From assembly GCA_025996755.1 (NCBI GenBank), contig BNTR01000140.1:1-6403 (forward strand): a DNA stretch of 6,403 bases, given 5' to 3'. The notes under the pieces were generated by a model. That model saw nothing but the letters and a program-made list of their open reading frames with translations, was not told where the DNA came from and did not search any database. This stretch comes from Bacteroidia bacterium (GTDB lineage: Bacteria > Bacteroidota > Bacteroidia > Bacteroidales > Azobacteroidaceae). The position numbers and the translations under genes were made by a program. Every line of letters begins with the position of its first letter. The stretch's first letter is position 1. Shown here piece by piece: positions 1 through 6,013 of this stretch.

Positions 1-25
1 CTTTCCAATAATTTTCATCTTTCAT
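1..25 (-). CDS. Possible 5' end of a leftward gene, cut by the window edge
   Basis: Reading the minus strand from position 25 gives ATG followed by seven open codons (MKDENYWK) up to the window edge. About 33 bases upstream lies a TACCTTTG box in the right orientation, which is the main reason for suspecting a real start. Only eight residues are visible, so no family or function can be given. It would be divergent from the LRR fragment on its right. Confidence 0.3.
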
Positions 26-57
26 AATGCTCTATTTTTATTGATAATTTTACAGCG

Positions 58-65
58 CAAAGGTA
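58..65 (-). promoter_or_regulatory. Bacteroidota-type -7 promoter box, leftward
   Basis: The minus strand reads TACCTTTG here, matching the Bacteroidota sigma factor -7 consensus TAnnTTTG. No clear -33 TTG is visible at the expected 19-23 base distance, so the call rests on the -7 box alone. It would drive the partial leftward gene starting at position 25. Confidence 0.4.
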
Positions 66-136
66 ATGAAAATAATTGATGGTTGGCATTTTTATTTGAT
101 TATTTTTAGATTTACGCCACCCCAGGTCTTACCTCC

Positions 137-514
137 GTGACCATTCCTAACAGCGTGACACGCATTGGAGAGGCTGTTTTTTACGGTTGCAGCGGTCTTA
201 CCGGCGCGTTGACAATCGGAAACAGCGTGACAAGCATTGGATTTAGGGCTTTTCTCTATTGCAGCGGTCTTACCTCCGTGACCATTCCTAGCGGCGTGAC
301 AAGCATTGGACGTGAGGCTTTTCAGGGTTGCAAAGGTCTTACCTCCGTATTTTGCCTTGCTGCTACGCCGCCAACACTATACAGGGATAGTTTTGAGTAT
401 ACTGCTGTTGATACGCTGTATGTGCCTGAAAGTGCATTGGATGCCTATAAAAACGATGAAATATGGAGCGGGAAATTTAAAATAATACTTGCCATCGAAT
501 CCGCTCAAAAATAA
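137..514 (+). CDS. BspA-like leucine-rich repeat protein, 5'-truncated fragment
   Basis: About three repeats of the BspA/TpLRR type are visible (pattern LTSVTIP...VTSIG...AF..C), typical of surface or secreted Bacteroidota proteins that bind host or other cell surfaces. DNA units starting at 125, 194, 266 and 335 are 69, 72 and 69 bases long and nearly identical. After the repeats comes the usual BspA capping segment (ATPPTLYRDSF, then LYVPESALDAYKND) and a break before the sorting domain. The frame is open only from position 110, after a TAG at 107-109; repeat homology begins near 122 in mid-array. Position 137 is a GTG inside a repeat, not a natural start, and no signal peptide precedes it. 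Family members are usually several hundred residues long, so this is a remnant, probably not expressed as a functional protein. The frame ends with TAA at 512-514, next to two A5 runs. Confidence 0.75.
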   Translation: MTIPNSVTRIGEAVFYGCSGLTGALTIGNSVTSIGFRAFLYCSGLTSVTIPSGVTSIGREAFQGCKGLTSVFCLAATPPTLYRDSFEYTAVDTLYVPESALDAYKNDEIWSGKFKIILAIESAQK

Positions 515-516
515 AA

Positions 517-600
517 ACAGTTGATGCCGATAAACTGCACGTTTATCCCAATCTCACCACCGTGGTGTGTGTGGGCAACTCTAATAAAAAAGCAATATAA
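517..600 (+). pseudogene. Relic of a type IX secretion C-terminal sorting domain
   Basis: One frame over from the LRR fragment the DNA reads TVDADKLHVYPNLTTVVCVG and then runs to a stop at 598-600. The core KLHVYPNLTT matches the start of the type A T9SS sorting domain, normally VYPNPT followed by a few strands and about 50 more residues. Here the conserved proline has become leucine and the rest of the domain is missing. The frame change falls in the A-rich stretch 507-517 (two A5 runs around a T), so one indel explains why the LRR frame stops at 514. I infer that the LRR protein once ended in this domain and was exported by the T9SS. Confidence 0.55.
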
Positions 601-1424
601 TGAACAATTTTAAAATAATAGTTATGATTTTAGCAACAAATTTTACTTTGTCCTTACAAGGACAAAACTATGTTTTCCCTTTCGGGCAAGAGTTGAAGCA
701 AGTCAGACAAACTGACACAACCGCAAAGAAAGTATTTGTACTTGGCGTTTACGCAAGCGCAGTACACGCTAAGTGGCTTGATGCCAACGGTAAAGTTTTA
801 GTCAAGGCATTAGCGGTAGCAAGTGAACCATATATCTTTTGGAAAGGAGATGAAAGTGAAGCAAGAAAAATAATTAATGCTATCAACATTCCAAAAGAAT
901 TAGGACATTTGGAACCTGCCAACAGTACTTTTAACGGACCTTCGGGGAAATGTTTGGATGCAGATTTTCTCCATCCCTTAGGGTTGAAAAGAGAAAATGC
1001 TTGGTTGTGCGATTTAGTGCCTTATTCTTGTCAAAATGATAGCCAAAGGGTGGCATTAGAACGAGATTATGACAAATATGTAGAAATAAACAAATTGCAA
1101 AGGTATAATATGCCAAGTGTGCCCACAACTATTGCAAACGAACGAATAGCAGAAATATTGGCAGAACTTAAACAGTCGCAAGCAGACACAATTATTCTTC
1201 TTGGCGACCAACCAATCAAACATTTTCTTTCAAAATTTACCAATCAGTATGAAAAACTATCTGATTTTACAGAATATGGCAAACCAATCGAAATATCCAT
1301 TGACAATAAAAAGTACAATGTCATTGCATTAGCCCACCCCCGACAAGTTGCTAAATTGGGTAAATCAAATCTCAAATGGTACGATTTGCATCAAAAATGG
1401 CGTAAACAACAATCTGTTTATTAA
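600..1424 (+). CDS. Uracil-DNA glycosylase-like protein with signal-peptide-like N-terminus
   Basis: This 274-residue protein resembles the uracil-DNA glycosylase-fold superfamily. It has a first-motif-like stretch VLGVYASAVHA (47-57), LCDLVP (136-141), a core strand and helix IILLGDQPIKHFL (198-210), and a His-Pro motif ALAHPRQVAKLG (243-254) where these enzymes place their second active-site loop. If active it would act on uracil or another damaged base in DNA, but no activity can be shown here. The recognisable domain begins at about FPFGQELKQV (26-35). The first 22 residues (two Asn and a Lys, a hydrophobic stretch IIVMILATNFTLSL, then QGQ) look like a Bacteroidota signal peptide, odd for a DNA repair fold. 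No ATG or GTG lies closer to the domain; a TTG at codon 17 would remove most of the hydrophobic part. The ATG overlaps the stop (598-600) of the upstream sorting-domain relic. The 3' end overlaps the leftward DUF2142 gene by 53 bases. Confidence 0.68.
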   Translation: MNNFKIIVMILATNFTLSLQGQNYVFPFGQELKQVRQTDTTAKKVFVLGVYASAVHAKWLDANGKVLVKALAVASEPYIFWKGDESEARKIINAINIPKELGHLEPANSTFNGPSGKCLDADFLHPLGLKRENAWLCDLVPYSCQNDSQRVALERDYDKYVEINKLQRYNMPSVPTTIANERIAEILAELKQSQADTIILLGDQPIKHFLSKFTNQYEKLSDFTEYGKPIEISIDNKKYNVIALAHPRQVAKLGKSNLKWYDLHQKWRKQQSVY

Positions 1425-2424
1425 GGGCTATTTTTAGTATATCAAGCGGATAATGCAATAAAAATTGCATTTGTTCGGCAGGCACTATATGTAAGCCATA
1501 CCTGCTGCCGATAATCCCGATATAATTAGCAACATCGCTGGTCGCTATCGCCCAAGCTGTAAATAAAGTAAATCCAACAAATATAGCCGCCCATTGTCCG
1601 AATCGGGGGCGGCGGATGGCAAAATTTGCGAGCGGCACTAAAAAAATCAGTAGCGAAAGCCAGGCATACGACGTTTTTAATATCGGAATTGTTGCAGCAC
1701 ACACCAGAAACAGGGACGTCTCTCGTCGCGACAATTTTTGAGCCAAAAACAGCGATTTGAGCAATAGTGCAGAAAAAAGAATGGCAAAAGTATTGGTTGT
1801 TGTGTCGGCAGTGATGACCGATGCTTGAAACAGTGTTCTTGGCAATAGTGCTACCACAAAGACTAACCATTGCGCCCGCGTGCCTCTTAGTGCGTTGAGT
1901 GCCAGGGCGATGCCTGTGATAAAGAACAACAGGTGAAAAAATCTGACCATATAGAACGCTGTGGTACTGTTTATACCAAACAATCTTATAAGGGATATGC
2001 TGAGCAAACTTGGTGTGTAGGATACCGGCGAATATGGCGCGTTGTTTGGAAAAGCGAGCCACATCCTAAATCTTCGAGATGGCGGTTCGTTGTCAATCAT
2101 TAATAAATTCTGCGGGAGCCAACCGCCATAAACTCCTTTTTGAACCTCATCTTTTTCGGCACAAATATGTCCCGCAGTAATTTGCCATGCCCTTGCATAA
2201 TGAACACCTTCGTCAGGTCCATCCCTCGGCGGCAAAACGACAACGAATGTAGTGCCAAAAAGCAAAGCCAGCACAATAAACCAGCGTGTTTCGACAGAGA
2301 GTTTTTGCCAAAAATTGGCACCATAAGAACGAAACTTGCTGATTATCAGCAAATAGGGGGGGGGGGTACAATTTATGCCATTAGTTGAAACCAACGGTAG
2401 CGCATGTGTAAATCTATGTAGCAT
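1372..2424 (-). CDS. DUF2142 family membrane protein, C-terminally truncated
   Basis: The 350-residue product has the hallmarks of DUF2142 (PF09913), polytopic membrane proteins of unknown biochemistry often found near cell-surface polysaccharide genes. Visible are a first membrane segment (about 49-66), the conserved acidic motif PPRDGPDEGVHY (65-76), GGWLPQNLL (100-108), a segment with NNAPYSPVSYTP (127-138), ITADTTTNTFAILFSALLL (204-222) and further hydrophobic helices to about 295. Family members usually have over 400 residues; this one stops about 20 residues after LLHYPLDILKIALNKQ, in sequence antisense to the end of the glycosylase-like gene, so the C-terminal region is missing. The start chosen is the ATG at 2422-2424, 45 bases downstream of a good leftward promoter box; a TTG four codons upstream is less likely. 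Codons 21-24 are made of an 11-base C tract, so the frame depends on tract length. Probably broken, or switched on and off. Confidence 0.7.
   Translation of the reverse strand: MLHRFTHALPLVSTNGINCTPPPYLLIISKFRSYGANFWQKLSVETRWFIVLALLFGTTFVVVLPPRDGPDEGVHYARAWQITAGHICAEKDEVQKGVYGGWLPQNLLMIDNEPPSRRFRMWLAFPNNAPYSPVSYTPSLLSISLIRLFGINSTTAFYMVRFFHLLFFITGIALALNALRGTRAQWLVFVVALLPRTLFQASVITADTTTNTFAILFSALLLKSLFLAQKLSRRETSLFLVCAATIPILKTSYAWLSLLIFLVPLANFAIRRPRFGQWAAIFVGFTLFTAWAIATSDVANYIGIIGSRYGLHIVPAEQMQFLLHYPLDILKIALNKQIVVYAIFDANRTI
2356..2366. repeat. Homopolymer tract G11 (C11 in the leftward gene)
   Basis: Eleven consecutive G residues on the plus strand, read as C11 near the start of the DUF2142 gene, where it encodes a Thr-Pro-Pro-Pro run. 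Tracts of this length change size readily by replication slippage. With 11 bases the downstream DUF2142 frame is joined to the upstream ATG; with 10 or 12 it is not. No ATG or GTG lies between the tract and the first membrane segment, although a TTG lies just after the tract. Confidence 0.9.
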
Positions 2425-2468
2425 ACTGTTTCGCAAAGTGTGATAAACTTTTTTTTAATTTTCGGCGA

Positions 2469-2498
2469 CAAAGGTATGCAAAATATTTTGAATGGCAA
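2469..2498 (-). promoter_or_regulatory. Bacteroidota promoter for the DUF2142 gene
   Basis: On the minus strand a -33 TTG (2496-2498) is followed after exactly 19 bases by the -7 box TACCTTTG (2469-2476). This matches the Bacteroidota consensus TTG-N19-23-TAnnTTTG. The leader to the ATG at 2424 would be about 40 bases. It lies back to back with the rightward promoter of the small operon. Confidence 0.65.
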
Positions 2499-2529
2499 GC
2501 GAAAAATGCAAATTCAAAGCAATTTTTTG

Positions 2530-2537
2530 TACCTTTG
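2530..2537 (+). promoter_or_regulatory. Rightward -7 promoter box for the small two-gene operon
   Basis: TACCTTTG followed by CA, a strong match to the Bacteroidota -7 element, 30 bases before the ATG of the 76-residue gene. No TTG stands at the usual 19-23 base distance upstream, so the -33 side is weak. The two divergent boxes are about 53 bases apart, leaving room for a shared operator. Confidence 0.6.
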
Positions 2538-2567
2538 CAAAAATATTTAAAATTAAAATAAGATTGT

Positions 2568-2798
2568 ATGAATGCAACATTAACACGTACTGAGAGAAAG
2601 ACAAAGCGCAGAATAGGTCATGCAGTGACAAATTTTGAAATGCCAAGCGATGAAATGCTTCGTTGGTATCACGAGGCTTGTCAGCAATATGCAAATATAC
2701 CGGTAGGCACTTTTGAGGAGGAATCAAAAGATTGTATAACGCTGGATGAGTTTTCAAAACTCTGGGAAGAGGCAATTAATAGAAAGTTTCCTAATTAG
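2568..2798 (+). CDS. Small protein, candidate antitoxin of a two-gene operon
   Basis: This 76-residue soluble protein has a basic N-terminus (RTERKTKRR, 7-15) followed by a mainly acidic, helical body and the ending LDEFSKLWEEAINRKF. A short protein with a DNA-contacting basic end and an amphipathic acidic tail, encoded just upstream of another small gene, fits the layout of type II antitoxins, whose tails cap the toxin. I do not recognise the sequence family and see no clear ribbon-helix-helix or helix-turn-helix motif. It has its own promoter box 30 bases upstream and stops 6 bases before the next gene, so the two are surely co-transcribed. Expressed gene likely; role inferred from layout only. 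Confidence 0.6.
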   Translation: MNATLTRTERKTKRRIGHAVTNFEMPSDEMLRWYHEACQQYANIPVGTFEEESKDCITLDEFSKLWEEAINRKFPN

Positions 2799-2804
2799 AA
2801 AACC

Positions 2805-3122
2805 ATGTCAATTATAATAAAACCGAAAGTTTACGCAGCGATTGATAATTATAACCGCTATTTAATAGCAGCAGGCCTTACAACCAAACAGAGAGCCAAT
2901 GAAAAAAGAGAATTGATTATCAAGGCATTACACACAAAGTTGGGTGGATTGCTTCGCCATCGGGTTTCGCCCTATTGGTCGTTTGGAAGGCGTGAAGGTT
3001 TATTGTTGTATGTGTATAGAGATGCAAAAAGCAGGACACAGTGGGGATTTTTATATCGGTTGTTTCCCGACAACAACGTGATTGTGTATGAAATGAAACC
3101 GATGAATTTGGTGAAAGGGTAG
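2805..3122 (+). CDS. Small basic protein, candidate RelE/ParE-like toxin
   Basis: This 105-residue basic protein starts 6 bases after the 76-residue gene. The N-terminal half looks helical (to about residue 48) and the second half alternates likely strands: GLLLYVYRDAK, TQWGFLYRLF, NVIVYEMKPM. Two helices followed by an antiparallel sheet with scattered Arg and Lys is the arrangement of RelE/ParE/HigB-type toxins, which cleave mRNA at the ribosome or poison gyrase. No diagnostic catalytic set is evident, and I could not place it in a named family from sequence alone. It may instead be another small binding protein. The gene is complete, with a TAG at 3120-3122, and converges on lepA with only 19 bases between the stops. 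Confidence 0.55.
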   Translation: MSIIIKPKVYAAIDNYNRYLIAAGLTTKQRANEKRELIIKALHTKLGGLLRHRVSPYWSFGRREGLLLYVYRDAKSRTQWGFLYRLFPDNNVIVYEMKPMNLVKG

Positions 3123-3141
3123 CCTTCGGGGGAGCGCAAGG

Positions 3142-4932
3142 TTAATCCAATTTCAGCACCGCCAAGAACGCTTTTTGCGGCACTTCCACGTTGCCGACCT
3201 GCTTCATGCGCTTTTTGCCTTCCTTTTGTTTTTCGAGGAGTTTGCGCTTGCGGGAGATGTCGCCGCCGTAGCATTTGGCGGTTACGTCTTTGCGGACGGC
3301 TTTGATGGTTTCGCGGGCTATGATTTTTGCGCCGATGGCGGCTTGAATCGCCACGTCATATTGCTGACGCGGGATGAGTTCTTTCAACTTTTCGCACATT
3401 TTGCGCCCAAACGTTACCGCATTGTCGATATGGGTCAGCGTGGAGAGTGCGTCCACCGGCTCGCTGTTGAGCAGGATGTCCATTTTGACCAGTTTTGAGG
3501 GGCGATAGTCGTGCAGGTGGTAGTCAAACGAGGCGTAGCCTTTGGAAATGCTTTTCAGTTTGTCGTAAAAATCAATCACTATTTCGCCCAGCGGCAGGTC
3601 GAAAATGATTTCCACGCGGTCGCCGGAGATGTAGTCCTGCTTCACCAAAACGCCACGCTTGCCGAGGCAGAGCGTCATAATCGGACCGATGTAGGTCGTG
3701 CTCGTGATGACCGACGAGCGAATGAACGGCTCCTCGATGCGCTCAATCTGCGTGGGGTCGGGAAGTCCCGCCGGGTTGTGCACCTCCTTGCAGTCGCCAT
3801 GCTTGTCATAGACGCGGTACGACACGTTGGGGACGGTCGTGATGACCTCCATATTAAATTCCCTGTCGAGCCGCTCCTGGATGATTTCCATGTGCAGCAA
3901 CCCCAGAAAGCCGCAGCGAAAGCCAAAGCCCAACGCCACCGACGATTCGGGTTGAAACGTTAGCGAGGCATCGTTCAGTTGGAGTTTTTCGAGCGATGCT
4001 CGCAGGTTCTCAAACTCGTCTGTTTCAATGGGATAAACGCCGGCAAAGACCATTGGCTTCACTTCTTCGAAGCCCGCGATGGCTGCCTTGCACGGGTTTT
4101 TGACGTGCGTAATCGTGTCGCCCACCTTCACCTCTTTCGACACCTTGATGCCGGAAATGATATAACCCACATTGCCGCAGCTCACCTCGTCCTGGGGCGA
4201 CATTTCGAGTTTCAGGATGCCCACCTCGTCTGCCTCATATTCCTTGCCCGTAGCCACGAATTTCACCAAATCGCCCTTCCGGATGCTGCCGTTCACAATC
4301 TTGAAATAGGCGATGATGCCGCGGAAGGAGTTAAAAACCGAGTCGAAAATCAGGGCTTGCAACGGCGCGTCGGGGTCGCCCGCGGGGGGGGGCACTTTTT
4401 CGATAATCGCATCCAGAATGGCGTAAACGCCTTCGCCCGTCTTGCCGCTCGCGCGGATGATGTCTTCGCGCTTGCAGCCGAGCAACTCCACGATTTGGTC
4501 TTCCACCTCTTCGGGCATCGCGTTGGCGAGGTCTACCTTATTTAATACGGGGATAATTTCCAAGTCATTTTCCAACGCCATATAGAGGTTGGAAATCGTC
4601 TGCGCCTGAATGCCCTGCGCGGCATCCACAATCAGCAGCGCACCCTCACAGGCGGCGATGGAGCGCGACACTTCGTACGAAAAATCGACGTGCCCCGGCG
4701 TGTCAATCAGGTTGAGCGTATATTCATCGCCTTTGTAAGCATACTTCATCTGAATGGCGTGGCTCTTAATCGTGATGCCGCGCTCGCGTTCCAAATCCAT
4801 GTCGTCGAGCACCTGCGCCTGCATGGCTTTGCCCTCCACCACGTGCGTATATTCCAGCAAGCGGTCTGCCAGCGTGCTCTTGCCGTGGTCGATGTGCGCG
4901 ATAATACAAAAGTTGCGAATATGTTTCATCAT
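3142..4932 (-). CDS. lepA: Elongation factor 4 (LepA), translational GTPase
   Basis: EF4 is a ribosome-associated GTPase that back-translocates or remodels ribosomes and matters under ionic or temperature stress and in ribosome assembly. All GTPase motifs are present: P-loop AHIDHGKST (12-20), switch I RGITIK (51-56), DTPGH (77-81) with the catalytic-type His81, NKVD (131-134) and the G5 motif ASGKTG (161-166, usually ASAKTG). The beta-barrel and EF-G-like domains follow, then the EF4-specific C-terminal domain including [20 protein letters not shown]. At 596 residues it is full length (about 599 in E. coli). The start is MMKH; the second Met would serve equally well. A promoter box ends about 15 bases upstream, giving a very short leader. 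GC content is visibly higher than in neighbouring genes, probably because a highly expressed housekeeping gene keeps a stricter codon bias. An in-frame C9 tract encodes PPP near residue 180. Confidence 0.98.
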   Translation of the reverse strand: MMKHIRNFCIIAHIDHGKSTLADRLLEYTHVVEGKAMQAQVLDDMDLERERGITIKSHAIQMKYAYKGDEYTLNLIDTPGHVDFSYEVSRSIAACEGALLIVDAAQGIQAQTISNLYMALENDLEIIPVLNKVDLANAMPEEVEDQIVELLGCKREDIIRASGKTGEGVYAILDAIIEKVPPPAGDPDAPLQALIFDSVFNSFRGIIAYFKIVNGSIRKGDLVKFVATGKEYEADEVGILKLEMSPQDEVSCGNVGYIISGIKVSKEVKVGDTITHVKNPCKAAIAGFEEVKPMVFAGVYPIETDEFENLRASLEKLQLNDASLTFQPESSVALGFGFRCGFLGLLHMEIIQERLDREFNMEVITTVPNVSYRVYDKHGDCKEVHNPAGLPDPTQIERIEEPFIRSSVITSTTYIGPIMTLCLGKRGVLVKQDYISGDRVEIIFDLPLGEIVIDFYDKLKSISKGYASFDYHLHDYRPSKLVKMDILLNSEPVDALSTLTHIDNAVTFGRKMCEKLKELIPRQQYDVAIQAAIGAKIIARETIKAVRKDVTAKCYGGDISRKRKLLEKQKEGKKRMKQVGNVEVPQKAFLAVLKLD

Positions 4933-4946
4933 TTGAAATTTGAGTA

Positions 4947-4954
4947 CAAAGGTA
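4947..4954 (-). promoter_or_regulatory. -7 promoter box of lepA
   Basis: The minus strand reads TACCTTTG, embedded in GTACCTTTGTAC, in the 42-base gap between the GntR gene stop and the lepA start. Transcription would begin only about 8-11 bases before the ATG. The same 12 bases surround the -7 box of the GntR gene. A clear -33 TTG is not visible. lepA may also be read from the GntR promoter. Confidence 0.55.
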
Positions 4955-4974
4955 CGAATTTTTTTGTACCATCA

Positions 4975-5712
4975 TCAGATTTCCCTTTCCGACTCAATGG
5001 TATAGACAAAACTGTCGGCGCGATAGTAGCCCACGTTCCATTCAATTGGTCTGCCTCCCGGGTCATAAACAAACCGTTTGCGCTTCAAAATGGGTTCCTT
5101 TGTTTTTATTTCCAATTTTGGGGCTAAAATGTTGTCTGCGAGTTGGGCACTGATTTCTTCTCTTGATAATTTGACAATGGTGTGATAGTCCTGCTCCAAA
5201 ATTTCATAGAGCGGGCGCGAAAAATCCTCATTGCCTGTGAGACCGATTCGTGGGTTGAAATACGAAATGAAATGCACGAATGGATATTCGGGATTCCCGC
5301 GTAAACGTTCCAATTTCAATATTTTTGTTTCTTCCGCTATTTCAAAAAACAGGCAGAGTTCTTTTGCCGGTTTCACCCAGCCGATATGCAGTTCATAATT
5401 TTTCACTTCCATGCCCAGCGCTTTCATTTCTTGCGAAAAACTCAGCCAATTGCCTGCTTTGGACGTAATGGCGGTGTCGGCGGCAATGGTTCCGACCCCC
5501 TTTTTACGAATCAATAAGCCCTCGTAAACCAATTTGTTGATAGCCTGACGCATGGTGCTGCGCGAAACGCCCAATTGCCGAGCAAGAGCCACCTCATTGG
5601 GCAGTTTTTTCTTATCCTTCTTATATTCAGGCTCTTGAATCATATTCCTTATTTGCTCTTCTATTTGTATATACAAAGGAATATGACTGTTATGATTCAA
5701 TGCTATTTTCAT
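4975..5712 (-). CDS. GntR-family (HutC/UTRA type) transcriptional regulator
   Basis: A 245-residue one-component regulator. Residues 1-80 form the winged helix-turn-helix: HIPLYIQIEEQIRNMI (10-25), LPNEVALARQLGVSRSTMRQ (37-56, the recognition region) and the wing EGLLIRKKGVGTIAA (64-78). Residues about 90-240 match the UTRA effector-binding domain (WLSFSQEMKALG, then ILKLERLR, FVHFISYFNP, PIEWNVGYYRAD). Such proteins repress genes for sugar, amino-acid or phosphonate use until a ligand binds; the ligand here is unknown and no catabolic operon is in view. The start is the ATG at 5710-5712, because PLYxQI is the normal family beginning; a longer frame to 5796 adds 28 unlikely residues across the promoter. 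It is 42 bases upstream of lepA on the same strand. The first 98 bases of this locus are copied in reverse at the window's right end. Confidence 0.92.
   Translation of the reverse strand: MKIALNHNSHIPLYIQIEEQIRNMIQEPEYKKDKKKLPNEVALARQLGVSRSTMRQAINKLVYEGLLIRKKGVGTIAADTAITSKAGNWLSFSQEMKALGMEVKNYELHIGWVKPAKELCLFFEIAEETKILKLERLRGNPEYPFVHFISYFNPRIGLTGNEDFSRPLYEILEQDYHTIVKLSREEISAQLADNILAPKLEIKTKEPILKRKRFVYDPGGRPIEWNVGYYRADSFVYTIESEREI
5640..5686. repeat. 11-bp inverted repeat with 25-nt loop inside the GntR gene
   Basis: Positions 5640-5650 (TCATATTCCTT) and 5676-5686 are exact reverse complements, separated by 25 bases. The same 25-base loop and stem recur at the centre of the large terminal hairpin (6306-6316 and 6342-6352), which makes this short repeat the likely fold-back point for that structure. 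Confidence 0.85.
5664..5677. promoter_or_regulatory. Possible GntR/HutC operator-like palindrome
   Basis: TTTGTATATACAAA is a perfect 14-bp palindrome containing GTATATAC, which fits the GTnTAnAC core reported for HutC-type regulators. It lies inside the coding start of the regulator itself, about 35 bases after the ATG, where binding could block transcription. The same bases encode the conserved LYIQ of the family's PLYxQ motif, so coincidence is quite possible. Confidence 0.25.
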
Positions 5713-5739
5713 ATTTTTTAAAAATAATATTTGCGGGTA

Positions 5740-5747
5740 CAAAGGTA
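5740..5747 (-). promoter_or_regulatory. -7 promoter box of the GntR gene
   Basis: The minus strand reads TACCTTTG 28 bases before the ATG, again within GTACCTTTGTAC. No clear -33 TTG is seen. In the inverted copy at the right end of the window this box is missing: the copy begins just 3 bases short of it. Confidence 0.6.
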
Positions 5748-5815
5748 CAAAATAGTTATGAGTTATGGGGTATTGCTGTCCCGTAGGCAGGGTCAACGCA
5801 TCTTAATTTTGTAGC

Positions 5816-5885
5816 CCTCGTACCTTTGCAGCGCGAAATGTTGAGGAGTCGATTATTCAACATTTCTCGCTGCAAAGGTACGAGG
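5816..5885. repeat. Imperfect palindrome, 29-bp arms, with facing -7 boxes
   Basis: Arms 5816-5844 and 5857-5885 are reverse complements in 28 of 29 positions (mismatch 5834/5867) around a 12-base loop. Each arm contains TACCTTTGCAGCG: the left copy (5821-5828) points right and the right copy (5873-5880) points left, so two Bacteroidota promoter boxes face each other across the loop. It could be a REP/MITE-like repeat, a transcribed hairpin or a recombination target. Without other copies in the window I cannot choose. Confidence 0.8.
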
Positions 5886-5976
5886 TTTGGGTGGAGGGTG
5901 TGTAACATTTTGCTACTGAGATACTGTGTTAAAATCCAAATTTTCAGCCAATTTTTTATCAACTATTTTTCAACAA

Positions 5977-6010
5977 TTGTTCGATTCCTAAGGAAATATA
6001 CTTACCTTTG
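5977..6010 (+). promoter_or_regulatory. Rightward Bacteroidota promoter with no protein gene behind it
   Basis: TTG (5977-5979), a 23-base spacer and TACCTTTG (6003-6010) fit the TTG-N19-23-TAnnTTTG consensus. Transcription would start near 6015. The only reading frame behind it is a 43-codon one (6031-6162) of unlikely composition, and a terminator-like hairpin follows within about 50 bases, so a short RNA is the more natural product. Confidence 0.45.
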
Positions 6011-6013
6011 TGC

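Noticed and set aside
122..405. Regular 69/72-base repeats as a possible CRISPR array
   Set aside because: The units are continuous in-frame leucine-rich repeats without unique spacers.
3120..3144. Terminator between the small operon and lepA (CCTT...AAGG)
   Set aside because: Only a 4-bp stem with no T run on either side, too weak to call.
3175..4545. Several long open frames on the plus strand opposite lepA
   Set aside because: They are antisense to a complete, clearly conserved lepA gene and show no family motifs. Long antisense frames are expected opposite GC-rich coding sequence.
5713..5796. 28-residue N-terminal extension of the GntR regulator
   Set aside because: It would be translated across the -7 promoter box, and the family normally begins just before the PLYxQI motif, which the ATG at 5710-5712 provides.
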